Below are positions 63,169 through 64,000 of a DNA stretch of 64,000 nt, in pieces. The translations under genes and the position numbers were made by a program. Location of the stretch: the NCBI RefSeq assembly GCF_001606025.1, contig NZ_CP014945.1:1922001-1986000 (forward strand), written 5' to 3'. The notes beneath the pieces were generated by a model. That model did no database searches, was not told where the DNA came from, and worked only from the letters and a program-made list of their open reading frames with translations. This DNA comes from Psychrobacter alimentarius (GTDB lineage Bacteria > Pseudomonadota > Gammaproteobacteria > Pseudomonadales > Moraxellaceae). Numbering within the stretch: position 1 is the stretch's first letter; each line of letters begins with the position of its first letter.

Positions 63169-63999
63169 TTATTTTCTTTGGTTGATATTATTCCCTTCAA
63201 CGATAGGCGTAATACTATAGTCATCGTTTAACATGATACGTTCACCTTTATTCAGGCTTTCTTCTACATCAGCAGGCAGTCTGATTTCTATGTATTCTTC
63301 ATTGAGATCTGACACGTCTGGCTGATAGCCCAAGCTTTGGCTGGTTCTTTTTTTATCCTGTTTGCTTATCCATTCTCTGACAGGATCTGTCGGCCTAAAT
63401 AACGCCACAGGCTGACGGTTGTGCCCAAACTGCTGCCATTGCATCGTACCGAAATCCACTTGTAGACGATGAAATGCACCCAATATGTCTGCACGCGTTT
63501 GCACCAGTTGCACTTTATAATCATTGTGTTCACGAACGGCGTTCAACACTTCAAGCCATGATTTACGGCCAGCAATGAACTGTCTACGATAAGAGTTGAC
63601 GACAATCTGCGCGCCTGCCACAGCAGCAATCAACGAATTTTCTCTGTCTTTTGCACTTACAAACTGCTGATACTGAACCTGAATATTCTCAATCACCTGA
63701 CGGCGTGAGGCTTCTTGTGTTTGCACTAAGCTATTGACCTGTGCTTGAGAGGCTCGTGCCAATGCAAGATTAGAAAACCCAGCACCAGGCGCATAACTCA
63801 ATCCTAGTGAAAACTTGCCGTCATTTTCATTATCGTCATGATAATAAGCGTGCTCGTATTGAGCATAAACGGTAGGATATCGAGCGGCTTGCTGTGACTC
63901 GACGCCTTGTTTGGCAGATTCGATTTGAAAATGTTCTTTGACGATAACGGGGTTATAAAAGCTGGCTTTTTCGAATGCCATTTTTTCGAAGTTGACAGA
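63169..63999 (-). CDS. TolC-family outer membrane protein, N-terminal part missing
   Basis: Outer-membrane channel component of the type I system; the frame is open to the right edge, so the signal peptide and first part lie beyond the window. Seen are the second TolC-type repeat (RYPTVYAQYEHAYY, GLSYAPGAGFSNLALARASQAQV), a long helical region with many Gln and Arg, and FIAGRKSWLEVLNAVREHNDYKVQLVQTRADILGAFHRLQ, the typical closing repeat. The acidic C-terminal extension after ~210 residues (DLNEEYIEIRLPADVEESL) is not part of the core fold. 57-bp gap to the ABC gene, so one operon. Confidence 0.85.
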   Translation of the reverse strand, partial: SVNFEKMAFEKASFYNPVIVKEHFQIESAKQGVESQQAARYPTVYAQYEHAYYHDDNENDGKFSLGLSYAPGAGFSNLALARASQAQVNSLVQTQEASRRQVIENIQVQYQQFVSAKDRENSLIAAVAGAQIVVNSYRRQFIAGRKSWLEVLNAVREHNDYKVQLVQTRADILGAFHRLQVDFGTMQWQQFGHNRQPVALFRPTDPVREWISKQDKKRTSQSLGYQPDVSDLNEEYIEIRLPADVEESLNKGERIMLNDDYSITPIVEGNNINQRK

Positions 64000-64000
64000 T

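Noticed and set aside
1..64000. tRNA, rRNA, CRISPR, insertion sequences, phage genes, riboswitches
   Set aside because: Looked for while reading both strands; no cloverleaf, repeat-spacer array, transposase or phage protein was seen. Short or degenerate RNAs could still be missed without a covariance search.

Overview
The window looks like a chromosomal segment of a gamma-proteobacterium of the family Moraxellaceae, most likely Psychrobacter. The grounds are moderate-to-low GC, Acinetobacter-like ben/cat/pca proteins with CatM/BenM operators (ATAC-N7-GTAT), an E. coli-like MaeA, and many TonB-dependent siderophore receptors. The genus is an inference from protein resemblance and composition. 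I saw no rRNA, tRNA, CRISPR array, prophage or insertion sequence.

Layout. 0-5 kb: the 3' end of a QseC-like sensor kinase, NAD-malic enzyme (maeA), a small zinc-ribbon membrane protein and an M14 carboxypeptidase with a perfect 30-bp tandem duplication behind its ribosome binding site. 5-17 kb: an iron island with a DUF2470-siderophore-interacting fusion, fhuC-fhuD-fhuB, a YojI/PvdE-type peptide or siderophore exporter, a TonB receptor and its DUF3649-PepSY-DUF3325 partners, preceded by three Fur-box-like sites. 17-22.5 kb: LysR/LysE, EamA/MocR and an alpha/beta hydrolase, with a 70-bp hairpin-forming repeat. 22.7-23.7 kb: a ParD-like protein overlapping a second-type methionine aminopeptidase gene, with an operator-like inverted repeat at the promoter.

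23.8-42.2 kb: an apparently complete benzoate-to-TCA-cycle cluster. It runs catM / catBCA - benABC - kdgT-like permease - benDE - pcaIJFD - a secreted M20 amidohydrolase (possible hippurate hydrolase) - gdhA - benK. Near-identical operator and promoter layouts precede catB and benK. BenABC and BenD make catechol; CatA, CatB, CatC and PcaD make 3-oxoadipate; PcaIJ and PcaF yield succinyl-CoA and acetyl-CoA.

42.4-47 kb: a four-gene cluster of thermostable-hemolysin family protein, AMP-forming acyl ligase, Fe(II)/2-oxoglutarate oxygenase-like protein and SDR. It sits behind a PmrA/QseB-like direct-repeat promoter and looks like an uncharacterised small-molecule pathway. 47-51 kb: a VIT-type iron/manganese transporter and a cytochrome b561 - response regulator - sensor kinase operon with a similar direct repeat upstream. 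51-58.6 kb: a second iron island (two TonB receptors, PepSY protein, siderophore-interacting protein; two Fur-box-like sites). 58.9-64 kb: a TonB/TolA-like single-span protein of unknown function and a type I secretion system (HlyD-type adaptor, LapB-type ABC exporter, TolC-type protein cut by the window end).
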